DNA of 14,221 nt from JAAURS01 sp031362245. GTDB lineage: Bacteria > Cyanobacteriota > Cyanobacteriia > Thermosynechococcales > Thermosynechococcaceae. Location: positions 1-14,221 of the forward strand of contig JANLSD010000066.1 of NCBI GenBank assembly GCA_031362245.1. The letters are read 5' to 3'. The stretch's first letter is position 1, and each line of letters begins with the position of its first letter. The notes under the pieces were generated by a model. It was given only the letters and a program-made list of their open reading frames with translations, did no database searches and was not told where the DNA came from. Below are positions 7,592 through 14,221 of the stretch, piece after piece. The translations under genes and the position numbers were made by a program.

Positions 7592-7843
7592 ATTAAATCT
7601 GTTGATATGGCTGCTCTCAACTGTAGGTGACAGCGAGAGTTGCCGACGCTATCCTAAGCGCCACACTCGAAACCATCGTAGAAGCCGTCATTACAGAAGA
7701 CAAAGTGACGCTCATGGGCTTTGGCATGTTTGAGAAACGAGATCGCGCATCACACGGAGGGCGAAAGCTTGGCGATCACGGCGACCAGTGTGCCAGGGGT
7801 AAGCGCGGGGAAATTGTTCAAGGAGAAGGTCGCTGGGGCTTAG
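7592..7843 (+). pseudogene. Frameshifted remnant of an HU-family DNA-binding protein gene
   Basis: Three consecutive frame segments together spell an HU protein. In one frame 7601-7624 gives VDMAALNC. The frame then shifts by a lost base, and 7627-7764 gives VTARVADAILSA...LETIVEAV...DKVTLMGFGMFEKRDR...GGR. It shifts again, and 7763-7843 gives ESLAITATSVPGVSAGKLFKEKV and a TAG stop. The order and spacing match intact HU (VD..A....VT..ADA, GDKVTLVGFGSFE, IPAT.VPAFSAGK.FK). The second shift coincides with loss of the NPKTG segment, about 17 bases, which is the DNA-intercalating arm tip. No proper start region or ribosome binding site is visible upstream. Each segment is family-like, but no single frame can make a working HU, so I call it a pseudogene. 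Domain identity is clear from motifs; the exact lesions are inferred. Confidence 0.75.
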
Positions 7844-7984
7844 GCTCGTTTCATACATGCTCAAGATATTCTTAGAATTAATACATCCTGACCGTAATTC
7901 TGAGTTTTGCTGTATGTATGGCTGTGATCGCCTGCAAATAATAGATGCACTTATTCCATTAAGGGCAATTGCGAGAAGCCAAAA

Positions 7985-8146
7985 ATGCTCAAAAAGAATC
8001 TTCAAAAATATATGATTAAAACTGTATTTCCATCAAGAATAGATCAAGATCGTTACGGTCTATCAGTTGCAGAAGCCTTTTCTAAAGATCAATCTGTGGG
8101 TCTGCAACTGATTCGTGGGGGCTTTGCTGTAGCATATGGAACTTAG
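7985..8146 (+). pseudogene. C-terminal remnant of a thermonuclease (SNase) gene
   Basis: A 53-codon frame from ATG 7985 to TAG 8144-8146 contains DQDRYGLSVAEAF and SVGLQLIRGGFAVAY. These resemble the final strands and helix of staphylococcal-nuclease-like domains (DRYGRTVA.V...D.S.NL.LVR.GLAWAY). The catalytic N-terminal half (DGDT and the R..GID.PE region) is not recognisable upstream in any single frame, although 7905-7984 may hold eroded pieces. The second active-site arginine of the family (DRYGR) is leucine here. It is most likely a 5'-eroded gene. Its stop codon overlaps the stop of the convergent kinase gene by four bases, which suggests that the kinase gene end and this fragment share a junction. 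Confidence 0.6.
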
Positions 8147-10326
8147 TTGATTACTTTAAGCTGACCAGGTGCTGTAATGCGTAACTCTGCTAATCCGTTG
8201 ACCTCCACAGGCTGGATATCCTTAATCGCAACTTTTTTGAAGTTCAGTGCAGTTGGTGAATCTAGGTTAGGATCGTGGTCGAGAACCGTCCGTGGCAATA
8301 CGAGGCGATAGGTTTTACGCTCAGCCCCTTGGAGCGTGAATTCAATCCGGTTGTCATAGGCACTATAACCACTGGTTGTTCCAACAATGCTGTTCTCGGT
8401 ACTGGCCACTGAAGCAATGGATTGACTATTGCTCACATCACCGCAATAGAATTTTACGGGGTTGACTTGCCAGTTTGAGCACCTTGTAATGGTTTCTACC
8501 CGATTCACTACTTTAAGAAATTCACTATAGTCAATCGGTTTTCCTGCGGCATAGCGGGCATTGGTTTGAATCTCGGGGGGCGCAGCTAGGAGCAGTTCTT
8601 TAATGAGGTTCTGGTCTGGCGTCGAGAGTGTAGGGGCTACGTAAACCCCTGCCAAGGGGATAGCTCGGCTAACGTGGAGAATGCGCAAATCAGTCGCCTT
8701 TTTGACGCTGGAACCATAGTAACTGGCTCCTACATCAACCTGTCTGGAGCGAACTTTCGCGACACTTTCACGGGAATTGTTGTCCATATCAACGCGTAAG
8801 GTTTTTCCAAACAAATCGTAGACTGGCATATAAAATCCCTGAGCACTGTTAAAGTCAGATAACGCGATGGTCTGATTGGCTCTCAAGTCATCTAAAGACT
8901 TAATTGGGCTATCTTTTCTCACAAACATGACAGATTCAGTCTGGGTTCGGTCAGGAGCCATCCGTGCCGCAAACTGGTAGTTATTGGCGATGGCAGCGGC
9001 TGAAAGGAGAGGCGCACCCGTAAACGCTAGATCCCATTTTTTAGCCTTGATTTCTTGTTTGGCGTTCTCAAGGGCCTGGTCGTTGGACGCATCAATCAGA
9101 TGGAGCTTGACGGAAACGCCCTTGCCAAAACGTGCTTGGAGTTTTGTGGTGAAATAATTGCTGAGGTCATCGTAGGCCGCTGTTTGATTAACTCTGTCTC
9201 CCTGCCCTCCTTGTCCTTCCTGTTTCTCGCCGTTGGATGACGTTCCTGCGGGTCTAAGGAACCGTACTACGCCAATATCTAAAATGCGATCGCCACCAAA
9301 TACACCCTGCGGTTTCTGAAAAAATGCACCAAAGACTTGAGTGCCAATGAGCATCACGCCCGTCGCTGCGGCTAGCCCAATTCCTAGAGGCAAAAAGGCT
9401 TTGCGTCGGCCACTCAACTTAGGTGATTGAGTTGTAGGTTGAGCTTGTGCCGACGTAGGGCTGACTTGCTTTTTAAGGTCTTGTGCGTGGGAGAGTCTGA
9501 CTCGCTCTTGGAAGTTTTTCAAAGCTTGTAATGCCTCTGTTGCATTGGGATAGCGGTCTTTACTATGATTGCGAACCATCGTGGATAGGATTATGGCAAG
9601 TTCTGGGTTGACGGAGGTCGAGACAGGCCATTGAAACTCGCCTGTCTCGTTATCAACCTCTAATTCAGTGAGCATTAAGCCAGTGATTGCTTGGATGCAA
9701 ATCATCCCAAGGGAGTAGAGATCGCTATTGAGCTTAGGATGTCCACAGGCTTGTTCTGTGGGCATGTATCCATAGGTGCCCACAATGGTTGCAGCTAAAG
9801 CTGGGCTGGATCTGGTGAGATCGGCTTTCACCTGACGGACTGCCCCAAAATCGATGAGCACTAAACGACCATCACGATTGCGGCGAATGATGTTATCGGG
9901 CTTGATATCTCGATGGATGACATTATTGGTGTGGATAAACTCAATAATGGGCAAAATATCGAGTAACAAACGAATAACCTGGACTTCAGAGCATGGTTCA
10001 CCAGGCTGTAGCTCAGTGGCAAGAGCATGACCTTCTATGAATTCTTCAACCAGATAAAACTCATTATTTTCTTCAAAGTGTGCTAGCAGCTGCGGAATTT
10101 GATTATGTGCTCCGAGAAATTCAAGCACTGCGGCTTCCCGTTGAAACAAGGTTCTGGCAAGGGTCAAGAGCTTGGGGTCTTGAGACAAAGGCTGGAGCTT
10201 CTTAACAACACACTGTGGCAGGCTAGGGCGTTGGGTATCTTCCGCCAGGTAAGCCTGAGACATTCCGCCCGCGCTTAAAATATTTAAAAGCTTGTAACGA
10301 TGGCTGAGAAGTTGACCACTGTTCAT
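8143..10326 (-). CDS. Membrane Ser/Thr protein kinase with C-terminal PhnD-like ligand-binding domain
   Basis: Protein of 727 residues. The Hanks-type kinase domain (about 10-275) has glycine loop LSAGGMSQAYLAE, lysine K42 in CVVKKL, E64 of helix C, HRDIKPDN with D140, IDFG with D159 and the activation segment GTYGYMPTEQ. The APE position reads PTE, a form I believe is common in bacterial kinases of this type. A polar linker is followed by one membrane helix (about 311-330) after SGRRKA, which places the kinase in the cytoplasm. Beyond a G/Q-rich linker (365-378) comes a domain of about 250 residues with DIGVVRF, WDLAFTGAPLL, SPIKSLDDL and DVGASYYG segments, typical of PhnD/phosphonate-type periplasmic binding proteins. 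It is probably a receptor kinase that senses a small ligand, possibly an oxyanion or phosphonate. The start is supported by AAGGAG 8 bases before the ATG. No neighbour on this strand suggests a partner. Confidence 0.93.
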   Translation of the reverse strand: MNSGQLLSHRYKLLNILSAGGMSQAYLAEDTQRPSLPQCVVKKLQPLSQDPKLLTLARTLFQREAAVLEFLGAHNQIPQLLAHFEENNEFYLVEEFIEGHALATELQPGEPCSEVQVIRLLLDILPIIEFIHTNNVIHRDIKPDNIIRRNRDGRLVLIDFGAVRQVKADLTRSSPALAATIVGTYGYMPTEQACGHPKLNSDLYSLGMICIQAITGLMLTELEVDNETGEFQWPVSTSVNPELAIILSTMVRNHSKDRYPNATEALQALKNFQERVRLSHAQDLKKQVSPTSAQAQPTTQSPKLSGRRKAFLPLGIGLAAATGVMLIGTQVFGAFFQKPQGVFGGDRILDIGVVRFLRPAGTSSNGEKQEGQGGQGDRVNQTAAYDDLSNYFTTKLQARFGKGVSVKLHLIDASNDQALENAKQEIKAKKWDLAFTGAPLLSAAAIANNYQFAARMAPDRTQTESVMFVRKDSPIKSLDDLRANQTIALSDFNSAQGFYMPVYDLFGKTLRVDMDNNSRESVAKVRSRQVDVGASYYGSSVKKATDLRILHVSRAIPLAGVYVAPTLSTPDQNLIKELLLAAPPEIQTNARYAAGKPIDYSEFLKVVNRVETITRCSNWQVNPVKFYCGDVSNSQSIASVASTENSIVGTTSGYSAYDNRIEFTLQGAERKTYRLVLPRTVLDHDPNLDSPTALNFKKVAIKDIQPVEVNGLAELRITAPGQLKVIN

Positions 10327-10495
10327 TCTCTTTGCTCCTTGTCTGGTGCATAATTTTTGTATGGGAAGAATGATCTGGACTAAATCGCTAATGGGTTATC
10401 GATTCAATTTCGTTTGAAGAACTAGAGGTATTATGTCGGGGTTATCAAAGCCAATCAGTGATGTAAATAGAATCCAATTGTGATACTTAAGCTAT

Positions 10496-11236
10496 ATGCC
10501 TGTGATTTTAGACACACGAGTGTTGACCTGACATTGGCCTAGTGTTTTTGATCGGTTTAGTCGCAGGGCAATCACGATTCTGGTCCTGACGGATTCTGTA
10601 GGGAAGTTAGAATCCATGACTGAAAAGCTGTTAGAGGATTTTAGGCAAGCTTTGGAAACCCTTAAATCTGCACTTATATCTATGAAATACCCCATAAAAG
10701 TGAATGCATAAGCTTCTGGGGAAGCTAAGGACATGGCGTTAAATAAAGCAAATTCCTTTTAACACAAGTTTTCTGAAGGAATCTCTTTCCCCCTCACGGT
10801 TTCTTGGTTCTGGATTAAACGAGCCGATAAAAAGCGGGAGTTACGCTTTGTTGTCTTCACTCATCCTTATTCGGGCGTTTATTTGATTCGCCTGGGACGT
10901 AAGCGTTGGGCCATTGAGGGGTTTTTCAAAACGATCAAACATCGCTTTGGTATGCATTGTTTTGGGCAATCAACCCAACTTGGTGTTTACCGATGACTCA
11001 TTCTCGCTTTGATTGCTTATCTGTTAGCCCATTGGATTGACCAGTGGTCGTTTCCCCCTTTCTTGGACTGGAAGGTGGCGAGTGATTTAGCACTATCCGT
11101 TTTGTTTCCTTCCGTAGTTTGGTTCCAATTACTCAAACGAATGAAGAGACACGCTGATATTGCTGCTCAATATGGGTTTGAAATTATTCTAAAACGACTA
11201 CCTGACGAGGCTTATCAAGAATGCTGCAAGATCTGA
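10496..11236 (+). pseudogene. Degenerate IS4-type transposase remnant
   Basis: One reading frame through this interval carries transposase-like sequence broken by in-frame stops near 10529, 10694, 10760 and 10994. The clear part is the C-terminal DDE region: ISFPLTVSWFWIKRADKKR, then LRFVVFTHPYSGVYLIRLG, then RWAIEGFFKTIKHRFGMH with the probable catalytic glutamate. A tail of hydrophobic LILALIAYLLAHW type follows. The stop at 10994 (GVYR-stop-LIL) looks like a TGG-to-TGA change. The front (MPVILDTRVLT-stop-HWPSVFDRFSRR) is in the same frame and plausibly the original N-terminus. Only about 90 codons separate it from the DDE end, so the middle has been deleted or replaced. I found no clear terminal inverted repeats. 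The family assignment is by motif resemblance. Confidence 0.75.
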
Positions 11237-11601
11237 GTTACACCCAGTCCCCAGCGGTAAAGCTAGAACAAGTGACGTTAGCCAAAATGAGTTTGACAGC
11301 TACTAACGGCATGATTTGACCACCTGAACTCATCTTTCCAAAATAAATCCTCCAGGTTGTCTCTACAGGAATCCTCTGGAGGCTTTTTATGACGTTTATA
11401 TTGTGTTCTTAAGTATTAGCATCAACGTTTTTGCATTCTCTACATAATTTCTTGAGACTTATATTGTTATGTCAGTAAGGAGTTGGATATAGCCGCCGCC
11501 ACTAATGTTAAAACACTTTGCTGAAAAAGCTTGGCTCTTCAGGCTAGAGTAGGCCTACCCTAAAGATCCTACTTTATAACAGCCTGATTAAAATTCAAAG
11601 C
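11237..11601. other. Gene-free interval of 365 bp
   Basis: No coding frame is visible between the transposase remnant and the end of the minus-strand nuclease gene. It contains the terminator-like hairpin at 11349-11388 and an 18-base near-perfect palindrome centred on GTAGGCCTAC (11545-11562, two mismatched positions), whose function I cannot tell. Confidence 0.5.
11349..11388 (+). terminator. GC-rich hairpin followed by T run
   Basis: CCTCCAG (11349-11355) pairs with CTGGAGG (11376-11382) around a 20-base loop, and CTTTTT follows immediately, as in a Rho-independent terminator reading on the plus strand after the transposase remnant. Read on the minus strand it is followed by an A/T-rich stretch and might also stop transcription running out of the nuclease gene that ends at 11602. 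The large loop lowers confidence. Confidence 0.5.
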
Positions 11602-12831
11602 TTATTCTACGGAAGTTTTATCCAAAACGCTCAGCACTGCCTTCGGCAACAGTTTGTCCTTAAACCAAATCAGCGGGGCAGGCGTATCTCTAAAATCAAC
11701 CCCCGCCTTCTCAAGATTAAGTCGCTCCGAGATCGCCAAAATTAGATCGCTACGTCCCGCCTGACGTACCTGAGAAAACTTTTTCTTCAGATACTCCGGT
11801 CGCCAATAGCCAATAATCTCCAGCAGCATCGTCCGCCCATCAGGATGCACCAGCCGAAAATCTGGAATCATCACACTCCCAGGAATTGGGATTAAATCCA
11901 CCTCTCGCTCCAGCCGCCACTCCGTCTTCGTCTTCGCCCATCGCTCTGCAAAACCCGCCTCAATCAGACTGTCAAATTCTTTCCCTGGTGGGTAATGGCT
12001 CACCAATCCGCAATCTGCATCAAGGGTGAATCGACGCAGACTCGTAGTGCCAGAATAGGTATCCTCCACCTTAAGGGTTGCAATCAAGCTCCACTTGGTC
12101 ACATGGAGCAGCGCTGGCAAAAGCTTCGCCAAGGCAAGACCATAGCGCGTACTGGTCTGAAACAAACTGGCGGGGCCATCAATAGTAAGGGTAAATCCAT
12201 GTTCGGCATCGCCCTCAATGTAGGTCATGAGGCCAAACAGCTTTAGGTACCGAAACAGCAGCTTATATTCCCCCGGATCGTTGCGATGGGCATTGATGAC
12301 AATATCGCTGGCGCGGTAGAACACCCCCTGCACTTGGGACAGGTTATAGCGATGCAGGAGCGCTTCAGGGGTCGGTTCTTCAAACTCGGTCAGAATTTGA
12401 TTTTCGTTGAGGTCAGCGTATAGCCCTTGGGTAAGCTGGGCAGGCAAGACCTCCTGTCCTAATTCTTGGGTGAGCTGCTGGGCTAGAGTTTGGAGCGTTT
12501 GCATTGCCCGCTGCGGCGTGGAGGCTTGCTGTGCCGCTAGGCTAAAGGCGCGCTGGCGCAGCAACTGTGGGTCTAGGGGGCTGCGGGTTTCAAAGGTGCT
12601 GAAGTTTTGAGACAGCAGATGAGCTAACCCGCGCTTAGTACGGTAATCAGTATCTTCGCCTTCGAGTTCTAGGAGTTGGCGATTCACCTCGCCCCGCGTG
12701 GTGCCCTTGGCTTCACGGAATAGGGTGATGAGTTCTGTGGCGGTTTCCCCATACCCTTTCTCCAGGGGCAATCGCTTCGGAACCAACGTTTCTCCACTTA
12801 AACGATGCATTAGAAGATCGCTGGGCAACAT
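11602..12831 (-). CDS. DUF790 / Bax1-family nuclease
   Basis: Protein of 409 residues. The N-terminus (MLPSDLL, then ELITLF....G.TRGEV, DYRTKRGLAHLL) and the C-terminal block are those of the DUF790 family, whose archaeal member Bax1 is a nuclease working with the XPB DNA helicase. The C-terminal half contains a PD-(D/E)XK-like core: D324 in IPDFRL, E338 in LLEIIGYW and lysines in EYLKKK (346-351). No signal peptide or membrane helix is present, so it should act on DNA in the cytoplasm. In many genomes the gene sits beside an XPB-type helicase, but none is visible in this window. Instead a 50-codon Uma2-like ORF ends 2 bp upstream, and its stop region provides an AAGG ribosome binding site for this start, so translation is probably coupled. 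Family identity is confident; a repair or defence role is inference. Confidence 0.88.
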   Translation of the reverse strand: MLPSDLLMHRLSGETLVPKRLPLEKGYGETATELITLFREAKGTTRGEVNRQLLELEGEDTDYRTKRGLAHLLSQNFSTFETRSPLDPQLLRQRAFSLAAQQASTPQRAMQTLQTLAQQLTQELGQEVLPAQLTQGLYADLNENQILTEFEEPTPEALLHRYNLSQVQGVFYRASDIVINAHRNDPGEYKLLFRYLKLFGLMTYIEGDAEHGFTLTIDGPASLFQTSTRYGLALAKLLPALLHVTKWSLIATLKVEDTYSGTTSLRRFTLDADCGLVSHYPPGKEFDSLIEAGFAERWAKTKTEWRLEREVDLIPIPGSVMIPDFRLVHPDGRTMLLEIIGYWRPEYLKKKFSQVRQAGRSDLILAISERLNLEKAGVDFRDTPAPLIWFKDKLLPKAVLSVLDKTSVE

Positions 12832-12833
12832 GC

Positions 12834-12986
12834 TTAAGCCTTAACCTGCTGCTGCACCCATTGACGGAAGCGAGTACGGGTGCGCTCTGCCAGCAAACTT
12901 TGAATTTGCTTGAACGCATTCCAGTCGAGATTGCGAAAGGTTATGCGCTTCTCACCAACGAGTTTGGGAGGAGACTCTATCAACAT
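12834..12986 (-). CDS. 50-residue ORF, probable internally deleted Uma2 gene
   Basis: A small frame starts at ATG 12986-12984 and ends 2 bp before the nuclease start. Its first 40 residues (GEKRITFRNLDWNAFKQIQ, then LLAERTRTRF) resemble the N-terminus of one branch of cyanobacterial Uma2 proteins (RITF.N.SWE.FE.LL.E.G..R..R). The last ten (RQWVQQQVKA) resemble the C-terminal tail of the same type of protein (FR.WVR.Q). The catalytic middle (PD, EI.S, K) is absent. The simplest reading is an in-frame internal deletion that kept both ends. It may still matter by supplying the ribosome binding site and translational coupling to the nuclease. If it is not Uma2-derived, it is a small ORF of unknown function. 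Confidence 0.5.
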   Translation of the reverse strand: MLIESPPKLVGEKRITFRNLDWNAFKQIQSLLAERTRTRFRQWVQQQVKA

Positions 12987-13152
12987 CTAAATCACCTTAA
13001 CGACGGGGACTTTGGCAAGAAATTTACGGTGCAGCCCTCACTATGAGGATATCGCTATTCAGAACTGTTGAGCAGGGACTTACCCTCAAAGACGGGTGCC
13101 GCCGTGGCATTGGACAGCCGAACTATTTCATAGGCAATCTCAATGAGGAGCC

Positions 13153-13158
13153 TATAAT
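13153..13158 (+). promoter_or_regulatory. Possible -10 element of the Uma2 gene
   Basis: A consensus TATAAT lies 43 bases before the chosen Uma2 start, in the 150-bp gap after the divergent minus-strand genes. The region 17 bases upstream (ATAGGC) is not a good -35, so the promoter call rests on the -10 alone. Confidence 0.35.
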
Positions 13159-13200
13159 ACTAAATAGAGTAAAACCGTCCAGATCAGAGGTTTGTCAGTC

Positions 13201-13914
13201 ATGACGCTCTCCTATCAAACTGACATTGACCTTGTATTGCCCGACAGTGATGGCAAACCGATGGCTGACAATACTGAACAGTTTCGTTGGATCGTACTGA
13301 TTAAGGAAAATCTAGAAATTCAGTTTGCCAACGACCCAAACGTTTTTATTGCCGGAGATTTGCTTTGGTATCCCGTCAAATCTCGGATTGTACCCCCCGT
13401 TGCCCCTGATGCAATGGTGGTGTTCGGGAGGCCCAAGGGGAGGCGGGGTTCCTATCGCCAGTGGAATGAAGAAAATATTGCTCCCCAAGTGGTGTTTGAA
13501 ATCCGCTCACCCTGCAATACTGATGCAGATATGGACTATAAACTAGAGTTTTACGATACCCACGGCGTTGAAGAATACTATTTCTATGCCCCCGATAGCC
13601 ATCAGTTTTTGGGCTATTGGCGAACCGGAGAGCACCTATCGTTGATTCAGCAAATTAACCAGTGGGTCAGCCCTCGCTTAGGAATTCGCTTTGATCTCAC
13701 GGGTGACGAACCCACGATTTATCGTTCAACGGGTCAGCGTTTTCTCTCCTCTATTGAGCTAGAGCAACGGGCTGCTTTAGCTGAACAGCAGCTTGACCAG
13801 GCAGAATTACAGCTTGAACAAACCTCACAGCAACTTGAGCAGGAACGTCAATCTCGTCAGACATTACTCAACAAACTCCGAAGCATGGGGATTAATCCAG
13901 AGGACTTAGAGTAG
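13201..13914 (+). CDS. Uma2-family (DUF820) putative endonuclease with C-terminal coiled coil
   Basis: Protein of 237 residues from the chosen start. The Uma2 core is a PD-(D/E)XK-like fold: PDAMVVFGRPKG carries the aspartate, VVFEIRSP the glutamate, and DYKLEFYDTHGVEEYYF the following lysine and helix. The tail (from IELEQRAALAEQQ to the end) is a Gln/Glu-rich coiled coil ending in MGINPEDLE, a form I recognise from many cyanobacterial members. Function of the family is not established; nuclease activity is inferred from the fold. I chose ATG 13201, with CAGAGG about 10 bases upstream, over an in-frame TTG at 13192 that would leave no room for a ribosome binding site. It is divergent from the DUF790 gene and its small Uma2-like leader, and is followed by a strong terminator. 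Confidence 0.88.
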   Translation: MTLSYQTDIDLVLPDSDGKPMADNTEQFRWIVLIKENLEIQFANDPNVFIAGDLLWYPVKSRIVPPVAPDAMVVFGRPKGRRGSYRQWNEENIAPQVVFEIRSPCNTDADMDYKLEFYDTHGVEEYYFYAPDSHQFLGYWRTGEHLSLIQQINQWVSPRLGIRFDLTGDEPTIYRSTGQRFLSSIELEQRAALAEQQLDQAELQLEQTSQQLEQERQSRQTLLNKLRSMGINPEDLE

Positions 13915-13966
13915 ACTCCCATATTTCCCTCTTTTGAAAATTCGTGAAATGTTCGAGATATTTCCT

Positions 13967-14004
13967 AAAGTAACGCCTCCCCAATGTTGGGGAGGCGTTA
14001 CTTT
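13967..14004. terminator. Perfect 18-bp palindromic terminator, bidirectional
   Basis: AAAGTAACGCCTCCCCAA (13967-13984) is perfectly complementary to 13987-14004 with two bases between. The GC-rich inner stem and A/T outer ends give a hairpin with short T tails on both strands. It lies 53 bases after the Uma2 stop and 3 bases beyond the 3' end of the convergent tRNA, so it can serve both transcripts. Confidence 0.85.
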
Positions 14005-14007
14005 GTA

Positions 14008-14089
14008 TGCGGATGGCGAGACTCGAACTCGCACAGCGTGAGCCACACGCCCCTCAAGCGTGCGTGTCTACCAATTCCACCACATCCGC
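14008..14089 (-). tRNA. tRNA-Leu (anticodon GAG)
   Basis: On the minus strand the acceptor arms GCGGATG (14089-14083) and CATCCGC (14015-14009) pair fully, with discriminator A at 14008. The D-arm region contains GGTAGAC, the anticodon stem CACGC/GCGTG encloses loop TTGAGGG with anticodon GAG (14055-14053), a long variable arm follows, and the T arm is GCGAG-TTCGAGT-CTCGC. The long variable arm and the GAG anticodon identify a leucine tRNA reading CUC/CUU. The 3' CCA is not encoded, as is usual in cyanobacteria. A strong palindromic terminator follows directly. Confidence 0.97.
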
Positions 14090-14140
14090 AAGGGTTATTT
14101 GTTAAAGGAGCCAGTTGCCGGAACTCATTTAGGCTTACAA

Positions 14141-14146
14141 AGTATA
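14141..14146 (-). promoter_or_regulatory. Possible -10 element for the tRNA-Leu gene
   Basis: The minus strand reads TATACT here, about 50 bases upstream of the tRNA 5' end, which is a reasonable -10 hexamer. The -35 region (TATGTG at 17-base spacing) is weak. No other gene is visible between here and the window end. Confidence 0.35.
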
Positions 14147-14221
14147 GCAGGTTTATCTAGCGACACATAAGGGGTTTTCTAAGATTTATCTGTAGCCAAC
14201 TTAGCCTACCCAAAATGGAGG

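Noticed and set aside
7627..7875. 82-codon ORF as an intact short gene
   Set aside because: Its first two thirds are HU sequence but the tail is out of frame relative to the HU C-terminus, which continues in another frame, so it is a pseudogene segment.
7279..8142. CRISPR array or tandem repeat in the gene-poor stretch
   Set aside because: Repeats here are inverted and nested rather than regularly spaced direct repeats, and no spacer pattern exists.
10492..10734. 80-codon minus-strand ORF
   Set aside because: It is antisense to the transposase remnant, whose frame carries the family motifs, and its own translation resembles nothing.
12861..13046. 61-codon plus-strand ORF beside the nuclease gene
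   Set aside because: It is the antisense shadow of the 50-residue Uma2-like frame, which has the better motif support.
13058..13145. Minus-strand stretch reading IEIAYEIVRLSNATAAP and on to a stop
   Set aside because: It looks protein-like but has no start codon and no family I can name. It may be a gene fragment.

Overview
The window looks like chromosomal DNA from a cyanobacterium. The octamer GCGATCGC (HIP1, a cyanobacterial signature) occurs six times (1486, 1664, 2756, 5041, 5173, 9286). The gene families also fit: response-regulator/histidine-kinase hybrids, a membrane-anchored Ser/Thr kinase, Uma2-type nucleases and a DUF1003 protein. I cannot name the genus from sequence alone.

Layout. 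(1) 2-2847, plus strand: a tightly packed operon of two receiver-histidine kinase proteins (the first cut by the window edge) and a DUF1003-type membrane protein. The intergenic spacing is 3 bp and the second junction is a 4-bp ATGA overlap. (2) 3066-4544: a cytoplasmic GH13 alpha-amylase, followed by 445 bp without a convincing gene that holds palindromic structures. (3) 4990-7278: a membrane di-iron desaturase/hydroxylase followed by a methyltransferase of the cyclopropane-fatty-acid-synthase family. They are likely functionally linked, perhaps in lipid modification. (4) 7279-8146: a decayed stretch with a nested-palindrome element of about 200 bp, a frameshifted remnant of an HU gene and the C-terminal remnant of a thermonuclease (SNase). 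(5) 8143-10326, minus strand: a Hanks-type Ser/Thr kinase with one membrane helix and a C-terminal PhnD-like ligand-binding domain. (6) 10496-11236: a transposase remnant with several stop codons. (7) 11602-12986, minus strand: a DUF790/Bax1-family nuclease preceded by a 50-codon ORF that looks like an internally deleted Uma2 gene. (8) 13201-13914, plus strand: an intact Uma2-family protein, then a perfect palindromic terminator shared with a convergent tRNA-Leu(GAG).

How the parts relate. The first three genes form a signalling operon. The desaturase and methyltransferase form a plausible biosynthetic pair. The kinase probably senses a periplasmic small molecule and signals to the cytoplasm. 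The remnants at 7.3-8.1 kb and 10.5-11.2 kb lie on both sides of the kinase gene and mark the middle of the window as a site of insertion and gene decay. No complete new system is demonstrated. The points best worth follow-up are the altered active site of the methyltransferase, the PhnD-like sensor kinase, the Bax1-type nuclease without a visible XPB helicase, and the Uma2 deletion derivative in front of it.
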